6,602 nucleotides of DNA. It comes from Candidatus Thiodiazotropha taylori. GTDB lineage: Bacteria; Pseudomonadota; Gammaproteobacteria; Chromatiales; Chromatiaceae. The notes under the pieces are model-generated. The model was not told the origin of the DNA and did no database searches. It saw nothing but the letters and a program-made list of their open reading frames with translations. Below are positions 6,281 through 6,602 of the stretch, one piece after another. The stretch lies in contig JAHRHW010000251.1 in the NCBI GenBank assembly GCA_019100305.1, positions 1-6,602 of the forward strand, read 5' to 3'. Made by a program: the position numbers and the translations under genes. How positions within the stretch are numbered: the first letter of the stretch is position 1; each line of letters starts with the position of its first letter.

Positions 6281-6602
6281 CAACACCCATAGTTGGCATC
6301 ATTATGGGCAGTGATTCCGATCTGCCGGTCATGCAGGAAGCAGCCAAGCAACTCGAGGCGTTTCAGATACCATTTGAAATGACCATTGTTTCGGCTCACC
6401 GAACACCTGCCAGGCTCTATGAATATTCCCAGACAGCCGAGCAGCGCGGTCTGAAGGTTGTCATAGCCGGTGCGGGTGGCGCCGCCCATCTGCCCGGCAT
6501 GGTGGCCTCAATCACCTCCCTGCCTGTGGTTGGCGTACCGGTCAAATCCTCTGCCCTGAGTGGTGAGGATTCCCTGCTCTCGATTGTGCAGATGCCACCC
6601 GG
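6277..6602 (+). CDS. purE: N5-carboxyaminoimidazole ribonucleotide mutase, 3' end outside the window
   Basis: Class I PurE converts N5-CAIR, the product of PurK, to CAIR in de novo purine synthesis. The visible 108 residues contain the hallmark motifs in order: MGSDSDLPVM (10-19), binding the substrate phosphate, SAHRTP (39-44) with H41, AGAGGAAHLPGM (64-75) with H71, and GVPVKSSALSGEDSLLSIVQMPP (86-108) in the position of the usual GVPV...LSIVQMP-G segment. The presence of PurK and the AHRTP wording mark it as the bacterial class I mutase rather than the class II AIR carboxylase. It starts at ATG 6277, overlapping the purK stop by four bases, with GGAG at 6263-6266 ten bases upstream. The family is usually about 160-170 residues, so roughly a third of the gene lies beyond the right edge. 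The reading frame is intact as far as seen. Confidence 0.97.
   Translation, partial: MTTPIVGIIMGSDSDLPVMQEAAKQLEAFQIPFEMTIVSAHRTPARLYEYSQTAEQRGLKVVIAGAGGAAHLPGMVASITSLPVVGVPVKSSALSGEDSLLSIVQMPP

Overview
All genes in this window read on the + strand and are ordinary bacterial chromosomal genes. IlvD (615 residues, close to the Escherichia coli form), a Crp/Fnr regulator that looks like Pseudomonas Dnr, and a purK-purE pair all point to a gammaproteobacterium. Moderate-to-high GC and the protein style fit an environmental or sulfur-oxidising lineage, but the species cannot be fixed from the sequence.

Layout: (1) 1-1412, the C-terminal part of a PAS-containing sensor histidine kinase, probably cut by the window edge. 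(2) 1413-1668, a gap holding an interrupted 13-bp inverted repeat and a likely promoter for the next gene. (3) 1669-3516, ilvD, dihydroxy-acid dehydratase of branched-chain amino acid synthesis. (4) 3517-3729, a gap dominated by a perfect 24-bp inverted repeat in which each arm is itself a hairpin; it looks like a dispersed REP/BIME-type element. (5) 3730-4194, a small predicted lipoprotein of unknown function. (6) 4280-4987, a Crp/Fnr-family regulator without cAMP-binding or FNR-type Fe-S residues, best matched to the Dnr branch; its better start is a GTG behind a strong ribosome binding site, 21 codons downstream of the longest reading. (7) 4988-5122, a short gap with a weak terminator-like hairpin, a promoter and a possible PurR-like operator. 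(8) 5123-6280 purK and 6277-6602 purE (cut by the right edge), overlapping by ATGA.

The only clear operon is purK-purE: PurK carboxylates AIR to N5-CAIR using ATP and bicarbonate, and PurE rearranges it to CAIR. The other genes appear to be independent units: a signalling kinase, an amino acid biosynthesis enzyme, an orphan lipoprotein and a global-type regulator. I found no convincing new multi-gene system. The items most worth a second look are the nested palindrome after ilvD, the mutually exclusive stems upstream of ilvD, the lineage-type lipoprotein, the start-site correction of the regulator, and the possible PurR site.
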